Shown here in pieces: positions 17,300-25,728 of a stretch of DNA of 64,000 nt. Below the pieces are notes generated by a model. It was given only the letters and a program-made list of their open reading frames with translations, searched no databases and was not told the origin of the DNA. The position numbers were made by a program, and so were the translations under genes. Each line of letters starts with the position of its first letter. The stretch's first letter is position 1. Source of the stretch: Aphodosoma sp045126975 (GTDB taxonomy: Bacteria > Bacteroidota > Bacteroidia > Bacteroidales > Paludibacteraceae); the NCBI GenBank assembly GCA_045126975.1, contig JBGVPL010000001.1, forward strand, positions 1 through 64,000, read 5' to 3'.

Positions 17300-18649
17300 A
17301 TGGCTAATCTTGCATTAATTGCTGTTATTTTGGTGGTTGTTGTATTTATCACCATTGCAGCTGTGATTCGTCGTTACAGACGTTGTCCTTCGGACAAAAT
17401 TCTTGTAGTTTATGGTAGAACTGGTGGTGGCTCTGCTCGTTGTATTCATGGTGGTGGTAAATTCATTTGGCCAATCATTCAAGATTATGCCTATTTGAAT
17501 CTTACACCTATTTCGATTGATGCAAACTTGACAAATGCACTTTCACGTCAAAATATACGTGTTGATGTACCTTGTCGTTTCACAGTAGGTATTTCAACCG
17601 AAGCAGATTCAATGAATAATGCGGCAGAACGTCTTTTGGGTTTGACATCTAATGAAATTCAGGAATTAGCTCGTGATATTCTTTTTGGTCAATTACGTTT
17701 GGTCATTGCTACAATGTCGATTGAAGAGATTAATAGCGACCGTGATAAATTTCTCGAAAATATCTCTAAAAACGTAGAAGTTGAGTTGAAGAAGATAGGT
17801 CTTCGCTTGATTAACGTAAACGTAACCGACATCAAAGATGAGTCGGGTTATATCGAAGCACTCGGTAAAGAGGCTGCTGCAAAAGCTATTAACGAAGCAA
17901 AAGTTAGTGTAGCAGAACAAGATAAATATGGTGAAATTGGTAAAGCCGAAGCAGTGCGTGATACTCGTATCAAGACGTCAGAGGCTAATGCTGTTGCTGT
18001 AAAAGGTGAGAACAATGCTCAAATTGAGGTAGCTAATTCTAATGCTTTCCGTCGTGAGAAAGAGGCAGAAGCTAATCGTTTGGCTATTGCTGCTGAAAAA
18101 GTTCAACAAGCTAAAGCATTACAAGAAGCGTACGCTGCCGAACGCGAAGCCGAGTTGGCTCGTGCCGAACGTGAGCGTTCAACTCAACAAGCCAATGTTA
18201 TTGTGCCACAAGAAGTTGAAAAACAACGTCGCATTATTGAAGCAGAAGCAGAAGCTGAACGTCTTCGTGTAAATGCCAAAGGAGAGGCAGATGCGATTTA
18301 TGCAAAAATGGAAGCCGAAGCAAAAGGTCTTTACGAAATTCTTACCAAACAAGCAGCAGGTTACGATCGTATGGTGCAAGCTGCTGGTGGTGATGCCAAC
18401 AAAGCATATATGTTGCTCTTGCTTGAAAAATTGCCAGAATTGGTTAAAACACAAGTCGAAGCAGTTAAAGGAGTTAATATCGACCATGTTACAGTTTGGG
18501 ATTCAGGCAATAATGCCGATGGCAAAGGTTCAACAGCCAATTTCGTATCAGGTTTGATGAAATCAGTTCCCCCATTGAATGACCTCTTCGACCTAGCCGG
18601 AATGAATCTACCAGAATATCTTGGCAAAAAACAAGAAGAAAAAGAGTAA
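17300..18649 (+). CDS. Flotillin family (YqiK/FloA-like) protein
   Basis: A 449-residue protein. An N-terminal membrane anchor (MANLALIAVILVVVVFITIA) is followed by an SPFH/band-7 domain (about residues 30-200). A long Ala/Glu-rich coiled coil (about 210-350, with repeats such as EAEAEAERLRVNAKGEADAI) and a C-terminal flotillin tail come next. Flotillins scaffold membrane microdomains in the cytoplasmic membrane. It is paired with the NfeD-like gene upstream. The start is ATG 17300, because upstream in-frame codons lie within the heptad repeat. No strong terminator follows before the rimP promoter. Confidence 0.92.
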   Translation: MANLALIAVILVVVVFITIAAVIRRYRRCPSDKILVVYGRTGGGSARCIHGGGKFIWPIIQDYAYLNLTPISIDANLTNALSRQNIRVDVPCRFTVGISTEADSMNNAAERLLGLTSNEIQELARDILFGQLRLVIATMSIEEINSDRDKFLENISKNVEVELKKIGLRLINVNVTDIKDESGYIEALGKEAAAKAINEAKVSVAEQDKYGEIGKAEAVRDTRIKTSEANAVAVKGENNAQIEVANSNAFRREKEAEANRLAIAAEKVQQAKALQEAYAAEREAELARAERERSTQQANVIVPQEVEKQRRIIEAEAEAERLRVNAKGEADAIYAKMEAEAKGLYEILTKQAAGYDRMVQAAGGDANKAYMLLLLEKLPELVKTQVEAVKGVNIDHVTVWDSGNNADGKGSTANFVSGLMKSVPPLNDLFDLAGMNLPEYLGKKQEEKE

Positions 18650-18653
18650 AATA

Positions 18654-18685
18654 TTTGGTAGTTAGCGAAATAATTTGTAACTTTG
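18654..18685 (+). promoter_or_regulatory. Promoter of rimP-nusA-infB
   Basis: TTTG at 18654-18657 and TAACTTTG at 18678-18685 are separated by 20 bases. The transcript would begin with a short leader containing the hairpin at 18703-18725. Confidence 0.8.
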
Positions 18686-18702
18686 CATCGAATTTAAGAT
18701 AT

Positions 18703-18725
18703 TGAGGGGACGAGTAGTCCCCTCA
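18703..18725 (+). promoter_or_regulatory. Leader hairpin of the rimP operon
   Basis: TGAGGGGAC (18703-18711) pairs perfectly with GTCCCCTCA (18717-18725) around the loop GAGTA. It has no T run, so it is not a terminator. It ends 20 bases before the rimP ATG and may control translation or RNA stability. Confidence 0.6.
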
Positions 18726-18745
18726 GTTCGTAGTATTAAGTGATT

Positions 18746-19213
18746 ATGATACAAAAAGATATTATTACTAATTTGGTTATCAGCAAGTTGACTGATACGA
18801 GATATTTTTTGGTTGATGTTACGGTGTCGGCTGATAACGTGATAAAAGTGGAAATTGATGCTGAAGATGGCGTTGATATTGATTTTTGTGTGGAGTTGAA
18901 TCGCTTTATTGAGGCGAATTTTGACCGTGAAGTAGAGGATTATGAACTTGAAGTGGGTTCGGCTGGGCTTACTTCGCCATTCAAAGTGAAGCGTCAATAC
19001 GAGAAAAATCTCAATAAGGATGTTGAGGTGTTAGAGGCTAATGGCATTAAACACGAGGGTGTGTTGGTCGAAGTGGGTGATGAGAGTTTCGTGATAGAGG
19101 AGACTAAAATGATACGTAAAGAGGGTGATAAGCGTAAAAAGGCTTATACTGAGCGTGTCGAATTCAAATATTCTGAAATAAAATATACTAAATACATAAT
19201 AAACTTTAAGTAA
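18746..19213 (+). CDS. rimP: Ribosome maturation factor RimP
   Basis: A 155-residue cytoplasmic factor needed for late 30S assembly. The N-terminal domain has VDVTVSADNVIKVEIDAEDG and the family-typical ELEVGSAGLTSPFK (compare LEVSSPGLxRPL in other bacteria) near residues 70-85, then an SH3-like C-terminal domain. ATG 18746 is preferred over GTG 18740. Its stop TAA overlaps the nusA ATG (TAATG at 19211-19215), so translation is probably coupled. The rimP-nusA-infB order is conserved in bacteria. Confidence 0.9.
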   Translation: MIQKDIITNLVISKLTDTRYFLVDVTVSADNVIKVEIDAEDGVDIDFCVELNRFIEANFDREVEDYELEVGSAGLTSPFKVKRQYEKNLNKDVEVLEANGIKHEGVLVEVGDESFVIEETKMIRKEGDKRKKAYTERVEFKYSEIKYTKYIINFK

Positions 19214-20463
19214 TGGCTAAAAAAGAGAAAGTAAATCTTATTGAAACCTTTTCGGAGTTCAAAGATTTGAAGGCGATTGATCGTTCTACATTGATCAGTA
19301 TTTTGGAAGATTCGTTCCGTAGCGTGATTGCTAAAATGTATGGAACAGATGAGAACTATGACGTGATTATCAACCCTGAGACAGGCGACTGCGAAATTCT
19401 TCGTACACGTACGATTGTAGAGGACGATGAATTGGAAAATGAAAGCATGGAGATTGCGCTAAGTGCAGCTCAAGAGATAGATGAAGATTATGAAGTGGGT
19501 GAAGAGGTTGTAGATAAAGTGGAATTTTTGAGTTTTGGTCGTCGTGCTGTTCTCAACCTTCGTCAGACATTGGCTTCTCGTATCCTCGAACTTCAAAAAG
19601 AGGCTCTCTACGAAAAATATGCTGATATTCTCGGTCAAGTAGTGACTGGTGATGTTTATCAAGTATGGAAAAAAGAGGTTCTTATTTTGGATGAAGATAA
19701 AAACGAAATGCTCCTTCCAAAACAAGAGCAAATTCCAAACGATTTCTATCGCAAAGGCGAACCTATTCGTGCGGTTGTGCTTCGTGTAGATAATAAAAAT
19801 AACAACCCAAAAATCTATCTTTCACGTACTTCGCCTTTGTTCTTGGAACGTCTTATCGAACAAGAGGTACCTGAAATTCACGATGGTTTGATTACTATCA
19901 AGAAAGTGGTGCGTATTCCTGGTGAGCGTGCTAAAGTGGCTGTTGAATCATTCGATGACCGCATTGATCCAGTAGGAGCATGCGTTGGTATGAAGGGTGC
20001 ACGTATTCATGGTATTGTGCGTGAATTGCGTAACGAAAATATTGATGTTATCAACTATACAAGCAACCCAAGTCTCTATATTGCTCGCGCATTGAGTCCA
20101 GCAAAAGTACAAACTATCGAACTTGACGAAGAGAACAAAAAAGCAAATGTATATCTCCGTCCAGAAGAGATTTCGCTTGCTATTGGTAAAAATGGTAATA
20201 ATATCAAATTGGCGACAATGCTTACAGGTTATACAATTGATGTATTCCGCAACGACGTTGAAGTTGATGAGGAAGATATTTACCTTGATGAATTTAGCGA
20301 TGAAATTGATAGCTGGATTATCGATGTATTGAAAGGCATCGGTTGTGATACAGCTAAAAACGTATTGGCTCTTACTCGTGAAGAGTTGATTCAACGTTCT
20401 GACCTCGAAGAAGAAACTATCGATGAGGTATTGGCTGTGTTGAAAGCAGAATTCGAAGACTAA
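19213..20463 (+). CDS. nusA: Transcription termination/antitermination factor NusA
   Basis: A 416-residue RNA polymerase-associated factor: N-terminal polymerase-binding domain (about 1-125), S1 domain (about 135-200, GQVVTGDVYQVWKKEVLIL), KH1 (about 230-290, with DPVGACVGMKGARIHGIVRE) and KH2 (about 300-350, AIGKNGNNIKLATMLTGY). A C-terminal helical region ends in an acidic tail. It acts in pausing, termination and rRNA antitermination. Second gene of the operon; its start overlaps the rimP stop. Confidence 0.96.
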   Translation: MAKKEKVNLIETFSEFKDLKAIDRSTLISILEDSFRSVIAKMYGTDENYDVIINPETGDCEILRTRTIVEDDELENESMEIALSAAQEIDEDYEVGEEVVDKVEFLSFGRRAVLNLRQTLASRILELQKEALYEKYADILGQVVTGDVYQVWKKEVLILDEDKNEMLLPKQEQIPNDFYRKGEPIRAVVLRVDNKNNNPKIYLSRTSPLFLERLIEQEVPEIHDGLITIKKVVRIPGERAKVAVESFDDRIDPVGACVGMKGARIHGIVRELRNENIDVINYTSNPSLYIARALSPAKVQTIELDEENKKANVYLRPEEISLAIGKNGNNIKLATMLTGYTIDVFRNDVEVDEEDIYLDEFSDEIDSWIIDVLKGIGCDTAKNVLALTREELIQRSDLEEETIDEVLAVLKAEFED

Positions 20464-20535
20464 TTCAAAGCATAGTGCATAATGCATAATTCACAATTCA
20501 TAATTTTCAATTCTCAATTCTCAATTTAAAAATAT
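20464..20535 (+). repeat. Repeat-word spacer before infB
   Basis: The 72-base gap is almost entirely repeat words: GCATAATGCATAATTCACAA, then CATAATTTTCAATTCTCAAT, reaching to within about 15 bases of the infB ATG. This is the AATTATG/AATTCACAA family seen at 27667-27780 and inside several genes. Confidence 0.7.
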
Positions 20536-23481
20536 ATGGCAAGATTAGGAAAATTAGTAAAAACATTAAAGATTGGTATTGGTACTGCAACAGATTTTTT
20601 GAAATCAAAAGGTTTTACTGTAGAAGAGGATTTTAATTCTAAACTTACAGGCGAACAAGAGGCTTTACTTTTGAAGGAATTTGCTACGCCTGAAATGTTG
20701 GCTGAATTTGAAGCTCAAAAGAAAGAGTCTAAAAAGCCAAAAGTAGAAGAACCTAAAAAAGAGGCGAAGAAACCTGAGGTTAAGAAGGCAGAACCAGCAA
20801 CACCACAAATTAACGTTGTGGGTAAAATAGATTTAGCTACTGTAGGTAAACCTAAAGCGGTAGAGAAAAAAGAGGAACCAAAAGTAGAACCAAAGAAAGA
20901 GGAACCTAAAAAAGAGGTTGCTCCTACTCAACCTGCGCCTAAAAAAGAGGAGAAAAAGGTTGAACCAAAACCTAAAAAAGAAGAAAAGCAAAAAGAATCA
21001 AAACCAGTCGAAAAAGAAAATCTTGCCAAAGAAAATAAAACTGAAATAAAAGAGACACGAGACACAAGACACGAGACACAAGATAAAAAAGCAGAAGAAC
21101 CTGTGGCTGAAAAGAAAGAGGAAGAAATCTTCACTTTCCGCAAAGTTGAGTTCAAGAGCGATATTAAGGTTCTTGATAAAATCGACCTTTCTGCAATAAA
21201 TAGCAATACTCGTCCTGCTAAAAAATCGAAAGAGGAGTTGCGTAAAGACCGTATTGCAAAAGAACGTCAAGCAGCTGAAGCTCGTCGTAAAGCTCAAAAA
21301 GAGGCTAATAAAAAAGCACAAAAAGAGGGTAAATCAGATGAAGTATTCAGCGTAGATAAACCAAAATTGCAAGGTCCTAATGTGGTTGATAAAATCAATC
21401 TTGAAGGACAAGGCAAAGGTGGTGAAAAAGGCGACAAGAAAAAACGTAAACGTATTGGTGGCGAACGCGTTGATGTGAGCAAAGCTATGCAAGGTGGTGG
21501 TCAAAACCAAGGCGGCGGACAAAAAGAGGGTAAGAAAAAGAATAAAAATCAAAAAACTATTCATACACCTCAAGTTAGCGAAGAAGATGTTGCACGTCAA
21601 GTAAAAGAGACTTTGGCTCGTCTTACTGAAGGTAACAAAGGTGTGAAAAAAGGTGCTAAGTATCGTAAAGAGAAACGTGAGGCCAATGCTCAACGCTTGC
21701 AAAATGAGCAAGAAATGGAACAACTCGAATCAAAAATTCTTAAATTGACCGAGTTTGTTACTGCTAACGAGTTGGCTGCGATGATGAATGTGCCTGTAAC
21801 TCAAATTATTCAAACTTGCTTCAACCTCGGTTTGTTTGTTTCTATCAATCAACGTCTCGATGCTGAAACTATCAATATCGTAGCTGATGAGTTTGGTTTC
21901 CAAACTGAATTCGTTTCTGCTGATGTGGTAAATGCTATTCAAGAAGAGGAAGATAGTGAAGAAGACCTCCTCCCACGTCCACCGATTGTAACAGTGATGG
22001 GTCACGTTGACCATGGTAAAACTTCGTTGCTCGACTATATTCGTAAATCTAATGTTATTGCAGGTGAAGCTGGTGGTATCACTCAACATATTGGTGCTTA
22101 CAACGTAACACTCGAAGATGGTCGTCATATCACATTCCTCGATACTCCTGGTCACGAGGCGTTTACAGCGATGCGTGCACGTGGTGCTCAAGTTACCGAT
22201 ATTGCGATTATTATTGTTGCAGCCGACGACAATGTCATGCCACAAACAGTTGAAGCTATCAACCACGCATCAGCAGCAGGTGTACCTATCGTATTTGCTA
22301 TCAACAAAGTAGATAAACCAAGTGCTAATCCTGATAAGATTAAAGAGTCGCTTGCTGCGATGAATTATCTTGTAGAAGAGTGGGGTGGTAAATATCAATC
22401 ACAAGACATTTCGGCTAAACACGGTATGGGTGTCAACGAGTTGCTTGAAAAAGTATTGCTCGAAGCTGAATTGCTTGACCTTAAAGCAAATCCTAACCGT
22501 AAAGCATCGGGTTCGGTTATCGAATCTTCACTTGACAAAGGACGTGGTTATGTGGCAACTGTGCTCGTAAACAATGGTACTTTGCGCGTGGGTGATATTA
22601 TGCTTGCTGGTACTGCATACGGTCGTGTGAAAGCGATGTTCAACGAACGTAACCAACGTATTAAAGAGGCTGGCCCTGCTGAACCAGTTATCGTATTGGG
22701 TCTTAATGGTGCGCCTCAAGCTGGTGATAACTTCAATATCTTCGACCAAGACCACGAAGCTCGTGATATTGCTAACAAACGTGAACAATTAGCTCGTGAA
22801 CAAGGACTTCGTACTTCTAAACACCTTACTCTCGAAGAGATTGGTCGTCGTATTGCTCTTGGCAACTTCCAAGAACTCAATCTTATCGTTAAAGGTGACG
22901 TGGATGGTTCTATTGAGGCATTGTCAGACTCGTTGTTGAAACTCTCTACAGAAGAAATTCAAGTTAACGTAATCCATAAGGCTGTAGGTCAAATCTCTGA
23001 AAGCGACGTTATGTTGGCTACTGCGTCTAATGCGATTATCGTAGGTTTCCAAGTGCGTCCTTCTATGGAAGCTCGTAAATTGGCTGAAAAAGAAGAAGTT
23101 GATATTCGTCTTTACTCAATTATTTACGACGCAATCGAAGAGCTTAAATCTGCAATGGAAGGTATGTTGGCTCCAGATATTAAAGAAGAAATCACTGCTA
23201 CACTCGAAATCCGTGAGACATTTAAAATTACAAAAGTGGGTACAATTGCCGGATGTATGGTTAAAGAAGGTAAAATCAAACGTGGCAATAAAGTACGTCT
23301 CATTCGCGATGGTATCGTGATTTATACAGGCGAACTTGCATCTCTCAAACGTATGAAAGATGATGTGAAAGAGGTAAATTCAGGTTACGAATGTGGTCTT
23401 AATATCGCTAACTACAACGACATCCGCATCGGTGATATCATCGAAGCATTTGAAGAAGTAGAAGTTAAAAAGACACTTTAA
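20536..23481 (+). CDS. infB: Translation initiation factor IF-2
   Basis: A 981-residue GTPase that places initiator tRNA on the 30S subunit. It has a long Lys/Glu/Pro-rich N-terminal extension (about residues 55-400) before the conserved part. G1 GHVDHGKTS is near residue 490, DTPGHEAFTAMRARGAQVTD follows, and NKVD is near 592. Domains II, III and IV (fMet-tRNA binding) follow, ending EAFEEVEVKKTL. Residues about 174-186 (TRDTRHETQDK) are encoded by an AGACACGAG repeat like those in nearby intergenic DNA. The N-terminal extension is disordered and tolerates such additions. Confidence 0.96.
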   Translation: MARLGKLVKTLKIGIGTATDFLKSKGFTVEEDFNSKLTGEQEALLLKEFATPEMLAEFEAQKKESKKPKVEEPKKEAKKPEVKKAEPATPQINVVGKIDLATVGKPKAVEKKEEPKVEPKKEEPKKEVAPTQPAPKKEEKKVEPKPKKEEKQKESKPVEKENLAKENKTEIKETRDTRHETQDKKAEEPVAEKKEEEIFTFRKVEFKSDIKVLDKIDLSAINSNTRPAKKSKEELRKDRIAKERQAAEARRKAQKEANKKAQKEGKSDEVFSVDKPKLQGPNVVDKINLEGQGKGGEKGDKKKRKRIGGERVDVSKAMQGGGQNQGGGQKEGKKKNKNQKTIHTPQVSEEDVARQVKETLARLTEGNKGVKKGAKYRKEKREANAQRLQNEQEMEQLESKILKLTEFVTANELAAMMNVPVTQIIQTCFNLGLFVSINQRLDAETINIVADEFGFQTEFVSADVVNAIQEEEDSEEDLLPRPPIVTVMGHVDHGKTSLLDYIRKSNVIAGEAGGITQHIGAYNVTLEDGRHITFLDTPGHEAFTAMRARGAQVTDIAIIIVAADDNVMPQTVEAINHASAAGVPIVFAINKVDKPSANPDKIKESLAAMNYLVEEWGGKYQSQDISAKHGMGVNELLEKVLLEAELLDLKANPNRKASGSVIESSLDKGRGYVATVLVNNGTLRVGDIMLAGTAYGRVKAMFNERNQRIKEAGPAEPVIVLGLNGAPQAGDNFNIFDQDHEARDIANKREQLAREQGLRTSKHLTLEEIGRRIALGNFQELNLIVKGDVDGSIEALSDSLLKLSTEEIQVNVIHKAVGQISESDVMLATASNAIIVGFQVRPSMEARKLAEKEEVDIRLYSIIYDAIEELKSAMEGMLAPDIKEEITATLEIRETFKITKVGTIAGCMVKEGKIKRGNKVRLIRDGIVIYTGELASLKRMKDDVKEVNSGYECGLNIANYNDIRIGDIIEAFEEVEVKKTL

Positions 23482-23483
23482 TT

Positions 23484-23584
23484 AGACAAAAGATAATAGA
23501 CACGAGATATAAGGCATATTTGTCTTGTGTCTCGTGTCTTTTGTATAATTTTCAACTCTCAACTCTTAACTCTTAACTCTTAAC
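23484..23584 (+). repeat. AGACACGAG/GTCTCGTGTC inverted words and CAACTCT heptads
   Basis: Words of the AGACACGAGATA type (about 23497-23508) face TTGTCTTGTGTCTCGTGTCT (about 23520-23540) and could form a hairpin. Heptads follow: CAACTCT (23553-23559), CAACTCT, TAACTCT, TAACTCT and TAAC, ending exactly at the ATG of the next gene (23585). Confidence 0.75.
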
Positions 23585-24130
23585 ATGAACTATTTAGATA
23601 TAATATTAATTATACCACTTGCTTATGGTCTTGTGCAGGGATTGCGCAAAGGTTTGATAAAAGAGATAGCAGGTTTGCTTGCTATTATTTTAGGTATATA
23701 TTTAGCACGTTATTTTTCGTTGCCAGTTTCGCAAGCATTGACTGAAATGACAGGTTGGGCATCGAATATTTGTACACCTTTAGCGTATGCTTTAGTGTTT
23801 ATTGTTGTTTCGTTGTCGATTTCGGCATTGTCTTATATGATTGGTAAGATTATAGGAGCTATAATGTTAGGTTGGCTTAATCGCTTGTTTGGAGCTTTGT
23901 TTGGTGTTGTGAAAATAACATTGTTGTTGAGTGTAATACTTAATTTCGTGGCAATAGTGAATCAGTATATGCCTATCAAAGAAAAGTCTATAGTGCAAGA
24001 ATCGTTGTTGTATTCTCCTATTGAGAATGTAATGGGAACAGTGTTACCCTTATTGAATTTTGAGGATTTTACAACCGCAGTTCGTGAAGGTGTAGTAGAA
24101 CCCGCAACAAAAGTAATAGAGGAATTATAA
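23585..24130 (+). CDS. CvpA family membrane protein
   Basis: A 181-residue protein with four hydrophobic segments (about residues 5-22, 26-45, 65-90 and 100-125). It starts MNYLDIILIIPLAYGLVQGL, with the CvpA-family KGLIKEIAGLLAIILGIYLA stretch. CvpA proteins are inner-membrane proteins linked to colicin V export and envelope stability in E. coli; their function elsewhere is unsettled. It is downstream of infB, separated by repeat DNA, and is followed by a perfect terminator. Confidence 0.85.
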   Translation: MNYLDIILIIPLAYGLVQGLRKGLIKEIAGLLAIILGIYLARYFSLPVSQALTEMTGWASNICTPLAYALVFIVVSLSISALSYMIGKIIGAIMLGWLNRLFGALFGVVKITLLLSVILNFVAIVNQYMPIKEKSIVQESLLYSPIENVMGTVLPLLNFEDFTTAVREGVVEPATKVIEEL

Positions 24131-24143
24131 GTTGATTTAATAG

Positions 24144-24174
24144 AAAAGAACACGGAATACCGTGTTCTTTTTTT
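24144..24174 (+). terminator. Terminator after the CvpA gene
   Basis: AAAAGAACACGG (24144-24155) pairs with CCGTGTTCTTTT (24160-24171), loop AATA, followed by more Ts. Perfect 12-bp stem. Confidence 0.95.
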
Positions 24175-24227
24175 GTTAATTTAGGTTAAAAGTGGTATTT
24201 TGTATTGCATAGTACAAGATAAATATG

Positions 24228-24235
24228 TAACTTTG
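24228..24235 (+). promoter_or_regulatory. Promoter -7 element of the SDR gene
   Basis: TAACTTTG, with a possible -33 ATTG at 24204-24207 (spacer 20). The leader of about 110 bases contains AGGGAACAAGGAATAGGGAA words (24253-24287) and GTCTCGTGTCTTTTGT (about 24311-24326). Confidence 0.7.
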
Positions 24236-24349
24236 CAACGTGAAAGGTTATAATAGGGAACAAGGAATAGGGAACAAGGAATAGGGAGATTCTATATTTT
24301 TTTTGACTTTTGTCTCGTGTCTTTTGTTTAATGTTTAAATTTTGAGTAT

Positions 24350-25219
24350 ATGAAAAGAGCTGTTATTATAGGTGCTACGTCGGGTTTGGGGCGTGAGATT
24401 GCGATGAATCTTGTGCGTGAGGGTTGGATGGTTGGTGTGGCTGGTCGTAGGGTGGAATTGTTGGAGGATTTGCAAAGTGTAATGCAGAGAGAGCAAAATA
24501 TAATTCCTTCTGCTTTGCTTGCGGATGCTCGAGCCGAGCGTACCTACAAACAGGGGGACAATATTGAGTCGTTGCGGGTAGAAATAGAGCGGATTGATGT
24601 TACGGCAGAGGATGCTGTGGAGGGAGTTGAAAGGTTGGTTAAGAAGTTGGGTGGTATGGATTTGTTTGTGAATGTGGCGGGCGTTGGTTTTCAAAATCCT
24701 ACGTTGGACCCTGTGGTTGAGAAGCGTACGTTCGATGTGAATGGGTATGGCTTTATGCGTATGGTGGATTGGGCGTATAATTATTTTAAAGCAACGAAAC
24801 AACCCCTTAGTCCTACGGACAGCTCCCCTAAAACAGGGGAGCAATATGAGAGAGAGGGGCAGATTGCTATTGTGTCGTCGATTGCGGGTACTAAGCCATT
24901 GGGTACGGCGGTGGCTTATTCGGCTACGAAGCGTATGCAGTCGCATTATTTGACGGGGTTGGCGCAGTTGGCTCGTATGGAGGGGTTGAAGATTAGGTTT
25001 ACTGATATTCGTCCCGGGTTTGCGGCTACGGATATTTTGAATCCTAATAAGCATTATCCGATGATGATGTCGAAAGAGTATGCTGGGCGATTGGCTACGC
25101 AGGCGATATTGAAGAAGAAGCGTGTGGCGGTAATTGATTGGAAGTTTGCGGTGTTGACATTCTTTTGGTCGTTGATTCCGAGATGTGTGTGGGAGAGATT
25201 GACTTTTGTGAAGAATTGA
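24350..25219 (+). CDS. Short-chain dehydrogenase/reductase with an in-frame repeat insertion
   Basis: A 289-residue NAD(P)-dependent oxidoreductase with a Rossmann fold. The cofactor motif GATSGLG is at 8-14, NVAG near 108-111, the catalytic Ser in VSSIAG near 176-177, and YSATK gives Tyr190 and Lys194. The substrate is unknown. Residues 152-168 (PLSPTDSSPKTGEQYER), bases 24803-24853, are a reverse-orientation copy of the intergenic hairpin element found at 17187-17219 and 48914-48946. It sits between a helix (NYFKATKQ) and the beta strand carrying the active-site Ser. A second atypical stretch (about 52-76) may be another expansion. The frame is intact, so the enzyme may still work. It is a single gene. 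Confidence 0.85.
   Translation: MKRAVIIGATSGLGREIAMNLVREGWMVGVAGRRVELLEDLQSVMQREQNIIPSALLADARAERTYKQGDNIESLRVEIERIDVTAEDAVEGVERLVKKLGGMDLFVNVAGVGFQNPTLDPVVEKRTFDVNGYGFMRMVDWAYNYFKATKQPLSPTDSSPKTGEQYEREGQIAIVSSIAGTKPLGTAVAYSATKRMQSHYLTGLAQLARMEGLKIRFTDIRPGFAATDILNPNKHYPMMMSKEYAGRLATQAILKKKRVAVIDWKFAVLTFFWSLIPRCVWERLTFVKN
24803..24853 (-). repeat. Hairpin element inserted in the SDR coding sequence
   Basis: GCTCCCCT (24823-24830), AAAAC, AGGGGAGC (24836-24843), flanked by CCCCTTAGTCCTACGGACA and CAATATGAG. The whole is the reverse complement of the CATATTCCTCCCCTGTTTTA-type element of 17112-17230, with a few changes. The length fits 17 codons. Confidence 0.8.
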
Positions 25220-25511
25220 TGTTTGTTGTTTTAGATAGAATGACATAAGGACATAATTTTTCTTATATACGCCTTGCTACGTCTGCAACGTATCTCGGCT
25301 GAAGAATGATAGACCTTCGGAGTTAGTTTTTTATTGTAAAACGATAAATTTGATGTTAGTTTAGTTAAATAATGTTAAATGGGGGGGGGTAATTGTAGTG
25401 TGGAATTTTTGTTGTAACTTTGCGGTGTGATGTTTGAGTGAAGTGTGTGAATGTGGGTATGATTTTTGTAGTTTTTTATAAAAATGTTTGTCTAATTAAA
25501 TAGATGTTATT
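25220..25511. other. Non-coding gap with G9 tract and promoter
   Basis: No gene is seen in 292 bases. It contains an uninterrupted run of nine G at 25381-25389. Just downstream are a -33 ATTG (25392-25395) and TAACTTTG at 25415-25422 (spacer 19), giving a leader of about 85 bases before the PspC-domain gene. Confidence 0.7.
25392..25422 (+). promoter_or_regulatory. Promoter of the PspC/MacB-type cluster
   Basis: ATTG at 25392-25395 and TAACTTTG at 25415-25422, spacer 19. A G9 homopolymer ends two bases upstream of the -33 element. It is the only good promoter found before the export genes. Confidence 0.75.
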
Positions 25512-25700
25512 ATGGAAAAGAAATTGACTAAATCGAACAACAAGATGTTGTCAGGGGTATTGGCTGGTATTGCTGAATATCTTGGTTGGGACCCAACAGT
25601 AGTACGAGTAGCGTATCTTTTCGCTACACTTTTCACCGCATTTGCAGGTGTATTAGTTTATCTTTTATTGATACTCGTAATGCCAGACCCTCAAAATTAA
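25512..25700 (+). CDS. Small PspC-domain membrane protein
   Basis: A 62-residue protein starting MEKKLTKSNNKMLSGVLAGI. It has the PspC hallmark GVLAGIAEYLGWDPTVVRV and one C-terminal membrane segment (about residues 34-58). PspC domains occur in the envelope phage-shock response of enterobacteria; single-domain forms are common in Bacteroidetes. It is 28 bases before the ABC ATPase and probably on the same transcript, which suggests an envelope-related role for the whole cluster. Confidence 0.85.
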   Translation: MEKKLTKSNNKMLSGVLAGIAEYLGWDPTVVRVAYLFATLFTAFAGVLVYLLLILVMPDPQN

Positions 25701-25728
25701 TTTTGTAGGTCATATTTAATCTCTACTT

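Noticed and set aside
24335..25246. Reverse-strand open frame (303 codons) opposite the SDR gene
   Set aside because: The sense strand has clear SDR motifs; the antisense protein is rich in His/Arg/Ser with no fold-like pattern.
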